Source: Desulfovibrio sp. (lineage in GTDB: Bacteria; Desulfobacterota; Desulfovibrionia; Desulfovibrionales; Desulfovibrionaceae). Taken from it: a stretch of 48,942 nucleotides of DNA. The stretch is from positions 1 to 48,942 of the forward strand of contig JAITGC010000073.1 of NCBI GenBank assembly GCA_031280915.1, read 5' to 3'. Both the position numbers and the translations under genes were made by a program. Numbering within the stretch: the first letter of the stretch is position 1; every line of letters starts with the position of its first letter. Below are positions 8,914-17,836 of the stretch, in pieces. The notes below the pieces were generated by a model. It was not told the DNA's origin. It searched no databases and saw only the letters and a program-made list of their open reading frames with translations.

Positions 8914-11280
8914 TCAGCGCAGACTGACTATGGTCATCCCGTCCCCGCCGCGATCCTCGGGGGCGGTAGCAAAACACTCCACAGACGGAATGGCGCGCAG
9001 CAGATCATGCACTTCTCTGCGCAACGCTCCTGTGCCGCGCCCGTGAATGATTTCGACCTCCCGGCATCCGGCGAGCACGGCCTGATCCACAAAACGATCC
9101 ACCGTTTGCGCGGCTTCGGCGGCGCTCATCCCGCGCAGATCAAGGCGAAGGGGCGTCTCTTCGCCCTTTCCGCCGGCAGGGCGCAAAACATGCGCTGGCC
9201 GGGGCGGAGTCGCGCCGGCCGGACGTTCACGCACATCCTCCATTCCGGCCCAGACAGTAACGCCGTTCAAATTCAGGCGCAGCCGCCCGCGCCGTTCATC
9301 CAGACCGATAATCGTGCCTGTTTTTTTAAAGACGCTGTGAAACACGGCTTGCCCGGCCTGAAGGTTTTCCGCCCGCGCCGGGGGCTGTTCGTCCGGTGTA
9401 TCCGCGGCGGCGAGAGACGCGCGAAGGCCCGACATTTCTTTCAATGCCCGTTTGTGCCCGACACGCCCCTCTTTCCAGCCTTTCAGCAGTTCTCCCGCCT
9501 GAGCGCGCACTTCCTCATACAGGCGGCGGCGCTCCTTCTCCAGACGCTCCATTGCGCACCGCGAATCATTGCGTACTCTTTCGCGCTCCAGGGCCAGATC
9601 GGCCAATTCCTCTTCCCTCCGCGCGGCCAGGGCATTGAGCCTGTCAAGAATACCCGATGCGTCCTGCCCGTGTTGCAGGAGATGGCGTTCCGCCCTGTCA
9701 ATAATATCCTGCGGCAAGCCGTGTTCGCGCGCCACCTGCAAGGCCCGGCTCGCGCCGACCTGATCATAGGCGATCCTGAACAGGGGTTTGCCGCTTTTCG
9801 GATCAAAAAGCATGGAAGCCGCCCGGACGCGCTCACGCGTCAGCGCATAAGACTTAAGGGCCGGAAAATGCGTCACGGCCACCAGAAAGCCCCCCCGCTC
9901 CAGCAGCGTGTCACAGACAGCCAGAGCCAGGGCCGCACCCTCGGCCGGATCCGTGCCCGCGCCGAATTCGTCCAACAGGACAAGGGCTGTATGGTCAAGG
10001 TATTTCAGAGCCTTGGCCAGATGTTGAATTTGTGCCGTAAATGTGGAAACGCTGTCTTCCAGGCTCTGTTCATCCCCAATAAAGGCGTCCACCCGCTCAA
10101 ACCAGGGAATATGGGAACCTTTCCCGGCGGGCACGGGCAGCCCGCTGAACGTCATGGCGACCATAAGGCCGAGAGTTTTGAGGCAGACAGTCTTGCCTCC
10201 GGCATTGCCGCCAGTGATTATCAATGCCTGCTCACCGGGGCGAAGCAGGATTTGCAGCGGGCGCGCGGAAGCGTTTTTGTCCTCGCCGGGCCGCGCCGCC
10301 ACGGAGCTTTCCAGCGCCAGAACGGGATGACGGACATCCAGCAGGTTTATGCCCTCTTCCAGCGTTGAGAGCGTCAGGCAATGCCCGTCAAACAATTTCG
10401 CAATTTCGCGTTTCGCCTGCAACACATCCAGTTGAAGCAAAAATTCAAAAGCCGCGCCAAGGCCCGTTGCCTCCGACAACATGAGGCCGTGAAGATAGGC
10501 AAGAATTTTTCGCACTTCCACCCGTTCTTCATGTTTGAGATCCTGAAGCCTGTTATTGAGCTTGAGCAGGAACATGGGCTCAAAATAGCAGGTTTCGCCG
10601 CTCTGCGACCAATCATGGATGACGCCTTGCATCTGCCCTTTGAAATTGCTTTTCAAAGGCAGCACATAGCGATCAGAAGAAAGGGTGATGAATTCGTCTT
10701 GCAGATAGTGCGACATATTGTAGCGCAAGGCGAACTCCCTGACTTTGCCCATACAGGTCTGGTGCATGCGGCGCAACTCCGAGCGAATCCGGTAAAGCTC
10801 CGGCGAGGCCGCGTCCTGAATCAGGGCGTCGTCAGAGATGCAACGCCCAAGGGCCGCCATAAGCTGGACGGGCAGAGGGACGGCATTGACCATGGCGAGA
10901 AGATTGGGCCAATGTCTTTGGCCTTCAGGGACATTGACGACCCCGTGGGCGCTTTGCGCCAGCTTGAGAATTTCGCGCGCCGCCCAGAAAGACTCCACAT
11001 CATGGGAATGCCCCGCGCCCCTCCCCGGCATGACCGACGAATCAAGCAAAGCCCGTATATCGGGAAAAGACGGCAGAACAAAGCCGCCCCCCTTGCCGTC
11101 AGAGGCAAAACAGACGGCGAATTCCTCATATATTCGGGCGGCAAGAACAACTTCTTCCCTGCTTTGCAGCGGCTTCAGGGCCGCCGCGCGCTCGCGACCG
11201 GCTTCCGACACGCACAGCCCGGCGAGTTGTTCGGAAACTTTATAGAATTCCAGTGCCGCCAGCGTACGCTGATGAATCAT
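8914..11280 (-). CDS. mutS2: MutS2-family ATPase with C-terminal Smr nuclease domain
   Basis: 788 residues, the usual MutS2 length. It lacks the mismatch-recognition domain of MutS. The ABC-type ATPase shows Walker A at 357-364 (GGNAGGKT) and Walker B at 433-445 (LVLLDEFGAGTDP). A charged coiled-coil-like stretch follows (about 550-620). The Smr domain closes the protein, with LDLRGMSAAEA and HGRGTGALR. Family roles are suppression of homologous recombination or rescue of collided ribosomes, depending on species; the location between ribosomal protein S21 and primase genes fits either. The ATG at 11280 lies four bases after the yqeY stop, with no clear ribosome site, implying coupling. Confidence 0.94.
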   Translation of the reverse strand: MIHQRTLAALEFYKVSEQLAGLCVSEAGRERAAALKPLQSREEVVLAARIYEEFAVCFASDGKGGGFVLPSFPDIRALLDSSVMPGRGAGHSHDVESFWAAREILKLAQSAHGVVNVPEGQRHWPNLLAMVNAVPLPVQLMAALGRCISDDALIQDAASPELYRIRSELRRMHQTCMGKVREFALRYNMSHYLQDEFITLSSDRYVLPLKSNFKGQMQGVIHDWSQSGETCYFEPMFLLKLNNRLQDLKHEERVEVRKILAYLHGLMLSEATGLGAAFEFLLQLDVLQAKREIAKLFDGHCLTLSTLEEGINLLDVRHPVLALESSVAARPGEDKNASARPLQILLRPGEQALIITGGNAGGKTVCLKTLGLMVAMTFSGLPVPAGKGSHIPWFERVDAFIGDEQSLEDSVSTFTAQIQHLAKALKYLDHTALVLLDEFGAGTDPAEGAALALAVCDTLLERGGFLVAVTHFPALKSYALTRERVRAASMLFDPKSGKPLFRIAYDQVGASRALQVAREHGLPQDIIDRAERHLLQHGQDASGILDRLNALAARREEELADLALERERVRNDSRCAMERLEKERRRLYEEVRAQAGELLKGWKEGRVGHKRALKEMSGLRASLAAADTPDEQPPARAENLQAGQAVFHSVFKKTGTIIGLDERRGRLRLNLNGVTVWAGMEDVRERPAGATPPRPAHVLRPAGGKGEETPLRLDLRGMSAAEAAQTVDRFVDQAVLAGCREVEIIHGRGTGALRREVHDLLRAIPSVECFATAPEDRGGDGMTIVSLR

Positions 11281-11284
11281 CGAA

Positions 11285-11737
11285 TTAAGCCAGACGGGCT
11301 TTTACTGTTTCAGCAAGGATTTTTCCGTCCACACACCCCTTGCGGCCAGCCATGACGGCGGAAATGACCTTGCCCATATCCTTGGCGGAGCAGGCGGAAA
11401 GCTCTTTGATCGCGGTCTCGACGAGAACGGCTATTTCTTCGGGGGTCAGGGGCTTGGGCAGGTATTCATGAAGGACGGCCAGTTCCGCCCGCTCCCTGTC
11501 AGCCAGATCCTCGCGTCCGGCCGCGCCGTACTGTTCTATGGAGTCCTGCCGCTGCTTGGCTTCCTTGACAAAAACGTCAAGCAGTTCATCGTCGGAAAGA
11601 CTCCCGCCCGGCCGGCAAAGGGCAACAAGACGATGTTTCACGGCCGTTTTCAGCAGGCGCAGAACAGCCAGCCGCACGGCATCCTTTGCCTTGTAGGCGG
11701 AAATGTAATCTTTTTCGATTTTTTCAGTGAGGTTCAT
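11285..11737 (-). CDS. yqeY: GatB/YqeY domain protein
   Basis: 150 residues, a stand-alone YqeY protein (MNLTEKIEKDYISAYKAKDAV, LRLLKTAVKHR, and a C-terminal GRKGCVDGKILAETVKARL). The family resembles the tail domain of the amidotransferase subunit GatB; its cellular role is not settled, though it commonly lies next to rpsU and dnaG. A perfect 13-bp hairpin ends 11 bases upstream of the ATG and no Shine-Dalgarno sequence is seen in the remaining gap. mutS2 follows four bases downstream. Confidence 0.9.
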   Translation of the reverse strand: MNLTEKIEKDYISAYKAKDAVRLAVLRLLKTAVKHRLVALCRPGGSLSDDELLDVFVKEAKQRQDSIEQYGAAGREDLADRERAELAVLHEYLPKPLTPEEIAVLVETAIKELSACSAKDMGKVISAVMAGRKGCVDGKILAETVKARLA

Positions 11738-11748
11738 AGCAAATACGG

Positions 11749-11779
11749 CTTGCGGGGAACCGGCAAGGTTCCCCGCAAG
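11749..11779. promoter_or_regulatory. Hairpin between rpsU and yqeY (attenuator or processing site)
   Basis: Perfect 13-bp arms (11749-11761 and 11767-11779, CTTGCGGGGAACC and complement) around a five-base loop. On the minus strand it follows rpsU but has no U-tract, so termination would be at best partial. In the E. coli rpsU-dnaG-rpoD operon a partial terminator occupies the corresponding position; the same role here is inference. Confidence 0.6.
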
Positions 11780-11816
11780 TAAAGTTAGCGGCGGAAGACG
11801 CGAAAACGGCGCTACG

Positions 11817-12020
11817 TCACGCCATGCTCATTTTGCGTATCTTTTTCATCAGACGTTTGCGAGCGGCGGCTTTCTTCTTTTTACGCATAACGCTCGGCTT
11901 CTCATAATGCTGACGCTTTTTCATTTCCGACAGAATACCGGCTTTTTCCACCTGTTTTTTAAAGCGGCGCAGCGCGATGTCAAAATTATAATCATCTTCG
12001 TTGAGAAAAACACCCGGCAA
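11817..12020 (-). CDS. rpsU: 30S ribosomal protein S21
   Basis: 67 residues from a TTG start at 12020. S21 proteins begin M-P-G-V; here the codons GTG, ATG, TTC, TTG precede [13 protein letters not shown]. The strong ribosome site AAGGGGG (12035-12029) overlaps the GTG and stands only two bases from the ATG, but eight bases from the TTG, so the TTG is the best start. The body is highly conserved ([24 protein letters not shown]) and ends in the basic [18 protein letters not shown] tail. It is the first gene of the operon with yqeY, mutS2, dnaG, rpoD and the thermonuclease gene. Confidence 0.95.
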   Translation of the reverse strand: MPGVFLNEDDYNFDIALRRFKKQVEKAGILSEMKKRQHYEKPSVMRKKKKAAARKRLMKKIRKMSMA

Positions 12021-12028
12021 GAACATCA

Positions 12029-12035
12029 CCCCCTT
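12029..12035 (-). promoter_or_regulatory. Ribosome binding site that selects the TTG start of rpsU
   Basis: AAGGGGG on the minus strand, eight bases before TTG (12020) but overlapping or too close to the in-frame GTG (12029) and ATG (12026). Confidence 0.65.
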
Positions 12036-12044
12036 AAAAAACAG

Positions 12045-12080
12045 CGGTAAACAATTTTTTTATGCCCTGGAACAGGAAAA
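12045..12080 (-). promoter_or_regulatory. Weak candidate promoter for rpsU
   Basis: On the minus strand TTGCTT is followed after 17 bases by TAAAAA in an A/T-rich stretch upstream of the rpsU ribosome site. The -35 match is poor; position approximate. Confidence 0.25.
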
Positions 12081-12098
12081 AGCAAGAAAAAATTTAAA

Positions 12099-12127
12099 TG
12101 GCCCTGGGAAAAAAGACGTGCTATACT
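12099..12127 (+). promoter_or_regulatory. Candidate folK promoter
   Basis: TATACT (12122-12127) is a good -10 match; the matching -35 position reads TGGCCC with 17 bases between. The start would be near 12134, leaving a leader of only a few bases before the folK ATG at 12138. Confidence 0.35.
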
Positions 12128-12137
12128 GTGAACGACA

Positions 12138-12659
12138 ATGAAAACTTTTCCCGCGCGGGAACATATCCGGGCCTATGTCTGTCTCGGCTCGAACTGCAAA
12201 GAAGCCGAGGCCATACTGGCGCGTACCCGCCTTCGCCTTGAGCACCTGCCGGACATGCGGCCCGGCGCCGTATCTCCCCTGTATCACACCGAACCGCAGG
12301 GGTACAGGCAACAGCCCTGGTTTTTGAACCAGGTTATGGAGCTTCTGCCGGGACAGAGTTGGAGTCCGGAAAGACTGCTGCGGCGGCTGCTCCGCATTGA
12401 GAGAGAACTCGGCCGCCAGCGCACTCCGGCAACCGCCCGTTTCGGCCCGCGCGTCATAGACGCCGACCTTCTGCTGTACGGCGAGACACGCTCAACACGC
12501 CCTGAATGCCTTCTGCCTCATCCCCGCATGAAGGAGCGGGCCTTTGTGCTCGTTCCCCTGCTGGACACGGCGCCGGATATATGCATTGACGGCGTGCGCG
12601 CTGACGTTCTGCTGGCCGGACTCAATTATCGCGTTGAAAAAAGATGCATTTTCCAATAA
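12138..12659 (+). CDS. folK: 2-amino-4-hydroxy-6-hydroxymethyldihydropteridine pyrophosphokinase (HPPK)
   Basis: 173 residues. It transfers pyrophosphate from ATP to the pterin precursor in folate synthesis. Family motifs are present: YVCLGSN near the start, SPLYHTEPQG, FLNQV, the signature RFGPRVIDADLLLYG with its paired metal-binding aspartates, and LPHPRMKERAFVLVPL. No ribosome binding site precedes the ATG, and the likely promoter sits so close that the messenger may be leaderless. It is divergent from rpsU; no other folate synthesis gene is adjacent, though folD lies much further on. Confidence 0.94.
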   Translation: MKTFPAREHIRAYVCLGSNCKEAEAILARTRLRLEHLPDMRPGAVSPLYHTEPQGYRQQPWFLNQVMELLPGQSWSPERLLRRLLRIERELGRQRTPATARFGPRVIDADLLLYGETRSTRPECLLPHPRMKERAFVLVPLLDTAPDICIDGVRADVLLAGLNYRVEKRCIFQ

Positions 12660-12718
12660 AATATCGTGCCGGGCCGGAAACGACCTGAACGACGCGGCCG
12701 CCCGCAAAGGAGTCTCAT

Positions 12719-13012
12719 ATGTGGAAATGGCTTATACTGATTGCGGTTGTATACGTATTGTACAGACTTTTCGCCAATGACATCCTCAAAAAGAAAAAAA
12801 CCGACGAGAAAGAAGAGGCAGAGGAAGTGCGCAGGAAAGCCGCGACCGGCGAAATGATCAAAGATCCGGAATGTGGGGTCTATATCAGCGCCGATGCAGA
12901 AATAACCGTACGGGACGGCGACAAGATATACCGTTTCTGCAGCTATGACTGCCGCGATAAATTTTTGCAGCGGCTCAAGGCAGGCGGCAGGGAGATTTCT
13001 TCGGGGGAATAA
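12719..13012 (+). CDS. Small membrane-anchored YHS-like (PP0621-type) protein
   Basis: 97 residues after a strong AAAGGAG site. One N-terminal membrane segment (residues 3-20, WLILIAVVYVLYRLF), a highly charged linker (KKKKTDEKEEAEEVRRK), then a cysteine module: DPECGVYI, RFCSYDCRDKF. The C-G-V-Y and F-C-x3-C pattern resembles YHS/TRASH-type metal-binding modules and the PP0621 family of unknown function. The cytoplasmic side is expected for the cysteine domain. It follows folK by 59 bases and converges on the M23 peptidase gene (7-base gap). Confidence 0.7.
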   Translation: MWKWLILIAVVYVLYRLFANDILKKKKTDEKEEAEEVRRKAATGEMIKDPECGVYISADAEITVRDGDKIYRFCSYDCRDKFLQRLKAGGREISSGE

Positions 13013-13019
13013 AAAATAT

Positions 13020-14342
13020 TCACTGCGGCACGGCCGCGAGTCTGCCGGTTATGTTGTCGCGTATCCATTTAGGATCAAGCCACTCCAGGGGGTTGACCTC
13101 CATGCCGCCCACCAGGATGCCGAAATGCAAATGGTCGCCGAAGGCCAGACCGGTGCTCCCGGTCTTGCCGATGGCCCGCCCTTTGCCCACCACTTCCCCG
13201 ACATCGACAAAACGCTCGCTCAAATGCGAATACAGGGACATGCAGCCCAGCCCGTGGTCTATGACAACCATATTCCCATAGATGCCCAAATTTCCCGAAA
13301 AAATCACGCGACCGCTGTTGCCGGCCGGCACTTCGGCATTGCGCACGGAAGCCAGATCAAAACCGAGATGGAAAGATTCCCCCACAACTCTGCCCTGCCA
13401 CGCGAAAAAGCGATGATCGGCGAAACTCGCGCGAGACGCGGAGCGCGGCAGACGGGCGAAGGCTCCGTCCCAGAGCATGGCGGCGGCCGACTCTCCGGCG
13501 ATCTCCCGCAAGGTCAGAACGTTGGCGGCGCGCACCTGATTGTTGATATACAGCCAGCAATCAAGGGGCGTGGCCGCCTCGGGCGCAAGCTTGCCCAATT
13601 TGTTCTGAACAGCGCCTAAAAAATCCTCTTTCAACTGCAGGGTGTCACTCTTGAAAGCCCGCTCAAAGGACATGACCGTCAAACGGCTTTTGGTGACGTT
13701 GCCGGCGAGATCGGTTGCAGTTATTTCAACCGCGTTTTTATAATCTTTGGCCGTCATGCTGTACGGGAATGGAAAAAAACAGAGATAGGAACCGTCTTTC
13801 TGGAGATAGCCGGGCACAAAATAGCCCGCCACCAGAACGCCGGAACGGATCGTTTCCTCATCAACCGTGTACTTGACAAGGGCCGTCCCCCCCCTGTGCA
13901 CATTGGGCGGCGTTGTTTTGATTGAGATGCGCGGCGGTTGGGCGTCAAGGCGCAGAGGTAAAAGGAGCGTCCGTGTATTGCCCTGTCCGAATCCGGCCAT
14001 GGAGCCGTCCGTGGCGCGGATTTCAAGATCAAAAGCCCCCTCGCGCAGGTTTGTCCCGCCGAGGGGTATTTCCACCGTGCGCTCGGGAAGATACTGCTCA
14101 AAATGCCGGCTGAAAACGGACGTTGCGACATTGTTTTTGCGGATGCCGACGGACACGGAACGCACACCCGACGGATCGACCATGGCGATTTTCAGAACGC
14201 CCTGGGGAGATATTCTGCCGCTGGCCGGCTCAACATGAATGACCGGGCCGTCCATGTCCTTTAAAAAAACATAGCCGCCGACAAACAGTACCGTCAAAAT
14301 CGCAAAGCCGAGAATTAAAGGGAATATACTCTTTTTCCGCAT
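13020..14342 (-). CDS. Membrane-anchored M23 (LytM) peptidase
   Basis: 440 residues. An N-terminal membrane anchor (about 6-27, FPLILGFAILTVLFVGGYVF) places the rest in the periplasm. The middle contains Ig-like beta domains (residues ~30-230). The C-terminal LytM domain keeps the zinc ligands: HLGFDLA (His and Asp) and GDHLHFGI (HxH). These enzymes cleave peptide crosslinks of peptidoglycan. A GGGG site precedes the ATG. It is divergent from pcm with a 189-base region containing a long palindrome. Confidence 0.88.
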   Translation of the reverse strand: MRKKSIFPLILGFAILTVLFVGGYVFLKDMDGPVIHVEPASGRISPQGVLKIAMVDPSGVRSVSVGIRKNNVATSVFSRHFEQYLPERTVEIPLGGTNLREGAFDLEIRATDGSMAGFGQGNTRTLLLPLRLDAQPPRISIKTTPPNVHRGGTALVKYTVDEETIRSGVLVAGYFVPGYLQKDGSYLCFFPFPYSMTAKDYKNAVEITATDLAGNVTKSRLTVMSFERAFKSDTLQLKEDFLGAVQNKLGKLAPEAATPLDCWLYINNQVRAANVLTLREIAGESAAAMLWDGAFARLPRSASRASFADHRFFAWQGRVVGESFHLGFDLASVRNAEVPAGNSGRVIFSGNLGIYGNMVVIDHGLGCMSLYSHLSERFVDVGEVVGKGRAIGKTGSTGLAFGDHLHFGILVGGMEVNPLEWLDPKWIRDNITGRLAAVPQ

Positions 14343-14379
14343 TGATGCCCCGATGACGCCTCCAAGATGCTGTTTCCAC

Positions 14380-14410
14380 GTATAATCACACAGTTCGTTC
14401 CGTTTTTCAA
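14380..14410 (-). promoter_or_regulatory. Candidate promoter region of the M23 peptidase / pcm divergent pair
   Basis: On the minus strand TTGAAA (14410-14405) and TTATAC (14385-14380) are 19 bases apart, a weak promoter for the peptidase gene. On the plus strand the same place reads TATAAT (14381-14386), a perfect -10, but without a good -35. Confidence 0.3.
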
Positions 14411-14416
14411 GAAAAA

Positions 14417-14457
14417 GTCTTGACTTTTCCGCGGGTCTCGCGGCAAACAGTCAAGAC
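14417..14457. promoter_or_regulatory. Nested palindrome between the M23 peptidase gene and pcm
   Basis: Outer arms GTCTTGAC (14417-14424) and GTCAAGAC (14450-14457), inner arms CCGCG (14429-14433) and CGCGG (14439-14443). It could be an operator for the divergent promoters or a leader hairpin. Confidence 0.5.
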
Positions 14458-14531
14458 GATGCCCGGCCCATCACGGCCGCCGGGCAAGATTTCTCCGGCG
14501 GCAATAACAGAATCCGTCTTTTCGAGGAAAA

Positions 14532-15239
14532 ATGCGGCAGTACCCATTCGGACGGCAGTGTGCCGACGCGCGGCCCCGCGCGAATCACACGGCGCGCCCA
14601 AACACCGCCGCCCTCAGGATTCCGCACACGCGCCTGATCCGCCGGCTCCAGGCCAGGGGGATCAGCGATCCCCACGTTTTGGCGGCCTTGCACAGCGTCC
14701 CCAGGCATCTTTTCGTACAAGAGGCCCTCGTATCCCAGGCCTATGAGGATGTCCCCCTGCCCATCGGCTGCGGCCAGAGCATATCGCAGCCCTATATCGT
14801 GGCCTTGATGAGTGAACTTCTGCAAGTAAAGCCGGGTATGCGCGTCCTTGAAATCGGAACCGGCTCGGGCTATCAGGCCGCCGTGCTGGCGAGCATGGGC
14901 TGTACGGTATTTACAGTGGAACGCCTGAAGGAGTTTTACCGCAACACCGGCGCTCTCTTGCGCGATCTCGGTTTTCGGTCTATCTATACGCACTTGAGGG
15001 ACGGAACCTTGGGCCTGTCTGAAGCCGCGCCCTTCGATCGCATCATGGTCACGGCATGTGGCCCGGAAATACCCGGGCCTCTCATTGACCAACTTGATGA
15101 GGACGGCATCCTGCTGGCGCCGGTTGGCCTTGGCGCGCGCCAGCACCTCAAACGCCTGCGCAAAACCAGGAACGGCCTTGCTACGGAAGAGTTCGACCCC
15201 GTCGTCTTTGTGGATTTGATAGGCGAACACGGAAGGTGA
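14532..15239 (+). CDS. pcm: Protein-L-isoaspartate O-methyltransferase
   Basis: 235 residues; repairs isoaspartyl residues in aged proteins using S-adenosylmethionine. Recognised by [26 protein letters not shown], and the cofactor-binding [16 protein letters not shown]. The first ~30 residues are basic, poorly conserved and could reflect a start chosen slightly too early, though GAGG precedes the ATG at 14532. Followed after 37 bases by the Mrp-like ATPase gene, probably in one operon. Confidence 0.93.
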   Translation: MRQYPFGRQCADARPRANHTARPNTAALRIPHTRLIRRLQARGISDPHVLAALHSVPRHLFVQEALVSQAYEDVPLPIGCGQSISQPYIVALMSELLQVKPGMRVLEIGTGSGYQAAVLASMGCTVFTVERLKEFYRNTGALLRDLGFRSIYTHLRDGTLGLSEAAPFDRIMVTACGPEIPGPLIDQLDEDGILLAPVGLGARQHLKRLRKTRNGLATEEFDPVVFVDLIGEHGR

Positions 15240-15276
15240 GCCAGGCGCTTCCGCACGTTCAAACCAGGGAAATATT

Positions 15277-16170
15277 ATGCCATCCTGTTCTTCATCCTGC
15301 CCGTCCCGCTCCGCATCCTGCCCTTCACCGTCTTCCGGCGGCGGAAACTGCCCGGAAGGCGCGGCCCTTCAAGATGCCGCCATCGCCGCCACGCTCAAGG
15401 GCATACGCCATAAAATCTTTGTCATGAGCGGCAAGGGCGGCGTGGGCAAAAGCTCCGTCACGGTCAACACGGCCGCCGCCCTCGCGGACGCGGGATACAG
15501 GGTCGGCATACTTGACGTGGACATGCACGGGCCAAGCGTACCGAATCTGCTCGGTCTCGCAAGCTCCATTGAGGCCGATGAGGCCACGGGACGTCTACTC
15601 CCTGCGCCGCACGGCGACAGGCTTTCCGTTATTTCGATGGATACCCTCTTGCAAGATAAAAACCAGGCCGTACTTTGGCGTGGGCCTAAAAAAACAGCGG
15701 CCATACGGCAGTTCATCGCCGACGTCCAGTGGGGCGAGCTTGATTTTCTGCTCATAGACTCTCCTCCCGGCACAGGCGACGAACACATGACCATACTGAA
15801 AACCATCCCCGACGCCCTTTGCCTCGTGGTGACGACCCCTCAAGAAATTTCCCTGGCCGACGTGCGCAAGGCTCTCAATTTCCTGCAATATGCGGGAGCG
15901 GCCATCCTTGGCCTGGCGGAAAATATGAGCGGCCTCGCCTGCCCGCACTGCCGCCGGCATATTTCCCTTTTCAAAAGCGGCGGCGGCGCTGAACTCGCCA
16001 AAAGGCACGGCCTCAGATTCCTGGGGGCCATTCCCCTGGATCCGGCGGCCGTGGAAGCGGCGGACAGCGGCCTGCCGGTCGTCCGCCTGGAAGGCGAGTC
16101 TCCGGCAAAGGAGGCTTTTCTCGAACTGGCGCGCGCCGTCGCGGCCGCCGCTGAAGGTGGACAGCCATAA
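15277..16170 (+). CDS. Mrp/NBP35-type P-loop ATPase (iron-sulfur cluster carrier)
   Basis: 297 residues. The N-terminus is unusually cysteine- and serine-rich (four spaced cysteines within the first 25 residues), as in NBP35-type proteins. The deviant Walker A motif GKGGVGKSS lies near residue 52, followed by DVDMHGPSVPNLLG and LIDSPPGTGDEH. Near residue 215 CPHC is the carrier CxxC that bridges a 4Fe-4S cluster between two subunits. The family delivers clusters to target proteins, which suits an anaerobe rich in Fe-S enzymes. AGGGA precedes the ATG. Confidence 0.9.
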   Translation: MPSCSSSCPSRSASCPSPSSGGGNCPEGAALQDAAIAATLKGIRHKIFVMSGKGGVGKSSVTVNTAAALADAGYRVGILDVDMHGPSVPNLLGLASSIEADEATGRLLPAPHGDRLSVISMDTLLQDKNQAVLWRGPKKTAAIRQFIADVQWGELDFLLIDSPPGTGDEHMTILKTIPDALCLVVTTPQEISLADVRKALNFLQYAGAAILGLAENMSGLACPHCRRHISLFKSGGGAELAKRHGLRFLGAIPLDPAAVEAADSGLPVVRLEGESPAKEAFLELARAVAAAAEGGQP

Positions 16171-16359
16171 AACACCGGAAACAACTGGAACATTTTCACT
16201 TTGGGCCGGTATCCGCTGGCGCCGGGCCAAAGCCGGAAGGGCCGCATGTATATCGGCCGGCGGACGCCAGGGCGGCAAGAACAGCCCGCATCCCTCCAGG
16301 ACGCGCAATGCGTCCCGGATTGCCGACAGACCCCCAAAGGCGGAATTTGAATGGCGGCT

Positions 16360-16375
16360 GCCGAATACATTCGGC
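16360..16375. repeat. Small hairpin in the Mrp-tig intergenic region
   Basis: GCCGAAT, two bases, ATTCGGC. It precedes an A/T-rich patch (16387-16410) that probably holds the tig promoter, but I cannot place clear -35 and -10 hexamers. The 281-base gap (16171-16451) holds no gene; at 16189-16207 it also carries a fragment resembling the head of the palindromic elements (CATTTTCACTTTG). Confidence 0.4.
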
Positions 16376-16451
16376 TTACGGTTGCGCATAATATATAAAT
16401 AGTGTACATATCCGCAGCATTCACAACTTTGTGTAATTGAAGGAGCCTCCC

Positions 16452-17798
16452 GTGGAGTACAAAACCGAAGAACTGTCACCCGTCAAAAAAAAAGTTGTCG
16501 TCACCGCTGAAGCGCAAGAAGTGGAAGCGGCCATCATGGGCACCATAGCCCTGTATAAAACCTCTCTTCAACTGGACGGCTTCCGCAAGGGCAAGGCACC
16601 TGCCGCGGTCATCGAACGGAAATTTCACGATAAAATCTATGAAGAGGCCCGCCAGGACCTGGTCAATGTGCACCTGAACGAAATCATGCAGTCCCTCGGC
16701 ATCAGCCCCGTGTCCGGAATCAACTTTGACGGCTCCAATATGCTGGAACGCGGCAGCGACTACACATACAGCATTGAATTTGAAGTGCTCCCCGCCTTTG
16801 ATTTACCCCTCTACGAGGGTATGGAAGAAGAGCAGGACAAGGTTGTCGTCAAAGATGAAGAAGTGAACGAAGTCATTGAGCGGATCCGCCGCGACAATGC
16901 CGTGCTTGTGCCCATTGACGGCCTGGGGCCGGCTGTGGACGGCCAGGTGGCGAGTCTGGACTTTGCCGCCTACGAAGACGGCAAACCCCTGGAAAACGTG
17001 AAAGCTGAAAATTTTGAGCTTGCCGTCGGCGAACGTCAAGCTTTAGAGGACTTTGAGGCCCTTGTGAAAACCATTCGCTACGGCCAGGAAAGCGAAGGGG
17101 AAATCCATTTCCCCGACGACTTCATCGCTCCGCATCTGGCCGGGAAAACCGTCACCATGCGGGTGAAGGTGCACGCCATTAAAGAACGCCGGCTCCCCGA
17201 ACTCGACGACGAACTGGCAAAAAAAATGGGTATGGACACCATTGATGAACTCAGGACAAAAATTGCCGACAGCTATACCAAAAGCCGCACTGAACTCAAC
17301 AAAAGCGCAACCCAGAAAAAACTTCTGGACAAGCTGCTGAATATGACTGACTTTCCCCTGCCCGAAAGCATGGTTGACATTCAGGTCAATACCCTGCTTG
17401 CGACGCGGAAGTCGCGCCTTGAACGTGTTGGCAAGAGCCTTGAATCCCTCGGCAAAAGCATGGAAGAACTGCGTAAGGATGTTTTGCCCAAGGCGCGGGA
17501 AATAACCCGTTGCCAGGTGCTCATGCTCACAATCGCCAAAAAGGAAGGACTGGAGGTCAGTGAGCAGGAAATAAATTCTCACATCTACCAGGCAAGCTTG
17601 CAAAGCGGAGATGACTTCAGCACTTTGCGGGCACAATATGAACGTTCGGGTATGATTTTTGCATTACGAGATCGTCTTTTGGCCGACAAGGCTATGGAAC
17701 TGGTGTACACCAAGACGCGCATCACGGAAGTGGAGCCGTCTGAAAACAAAGAAGCCGGGGGAGCGGACAAGGGCGGCGACGCCGCTTCCGCGCTGTAA
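16452..17798 (+). CDS. tig: Trigger factor
   Basis: 448 residues from the GTG at 16452, chosen because GGAG lies upstream at good spacing (an in-frame TTG at 16437 overlaps that site). Trigger factor binds at the ribosome exit tunnel and folds nascent chains. The N-terminal ribosome-binding domain contains a variant of the family signature ([17 protein letters not shown] near residue 38). The central FKBP-type domain (about 150-240) and a long helical C-terminal chaperone domain follow. Gene order tig-clpP-clpX-lon is a classical bacterial quality-control cluster. Confidence 0.95.
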   Translation: MEYKTEELSPVKKKVVVTAEAQEVEAAIMGTIALYKTSLQLDGFRKGKAPAAVIERKFHDKIYEEARQDLVNVHLNEIMQSLGISPVSGINFDGSNMLERGSDYTYSIEFEVLPAFDLPLYEGMEEEQDKVVVKDEEVNEVIERIRRDNAVLVPIDGLGPAVDGQVASLDFAAYEDGKPLENVKAENFELAVGERQALEDFEALVKTIRYGQESEGEIHFPDDFIAPHLAGKTVTMRVKVHAIKERRLPELDDELAKKMGMDTIDELRTKIADSYTKSRTELNKSATQKKLLDKLLNMTDFPLPESMVDIQVNTLLATRKSRLERVGKSLESLGKSMEELRKDVLPKAREITRCQVLMLTIAKKEGLEVSEQEINSHIYQASLQSGDDFSTLRAQYERSGMIFALRDRLLADKAMELVYTKTRITEVEPSENKEAGGADKGGDAASAL

Positions 17799-17836
17799 TC
17801 AAATTGACGCAACCGTATGTATCGGGGAACACCGCC

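Noticed and set aside
17804..17836. Upstream start of clpP adding 11 residues
   Set aside because: The ATG at 17837 has a proper ribosome site and gives the N-terminus conserved in the family.
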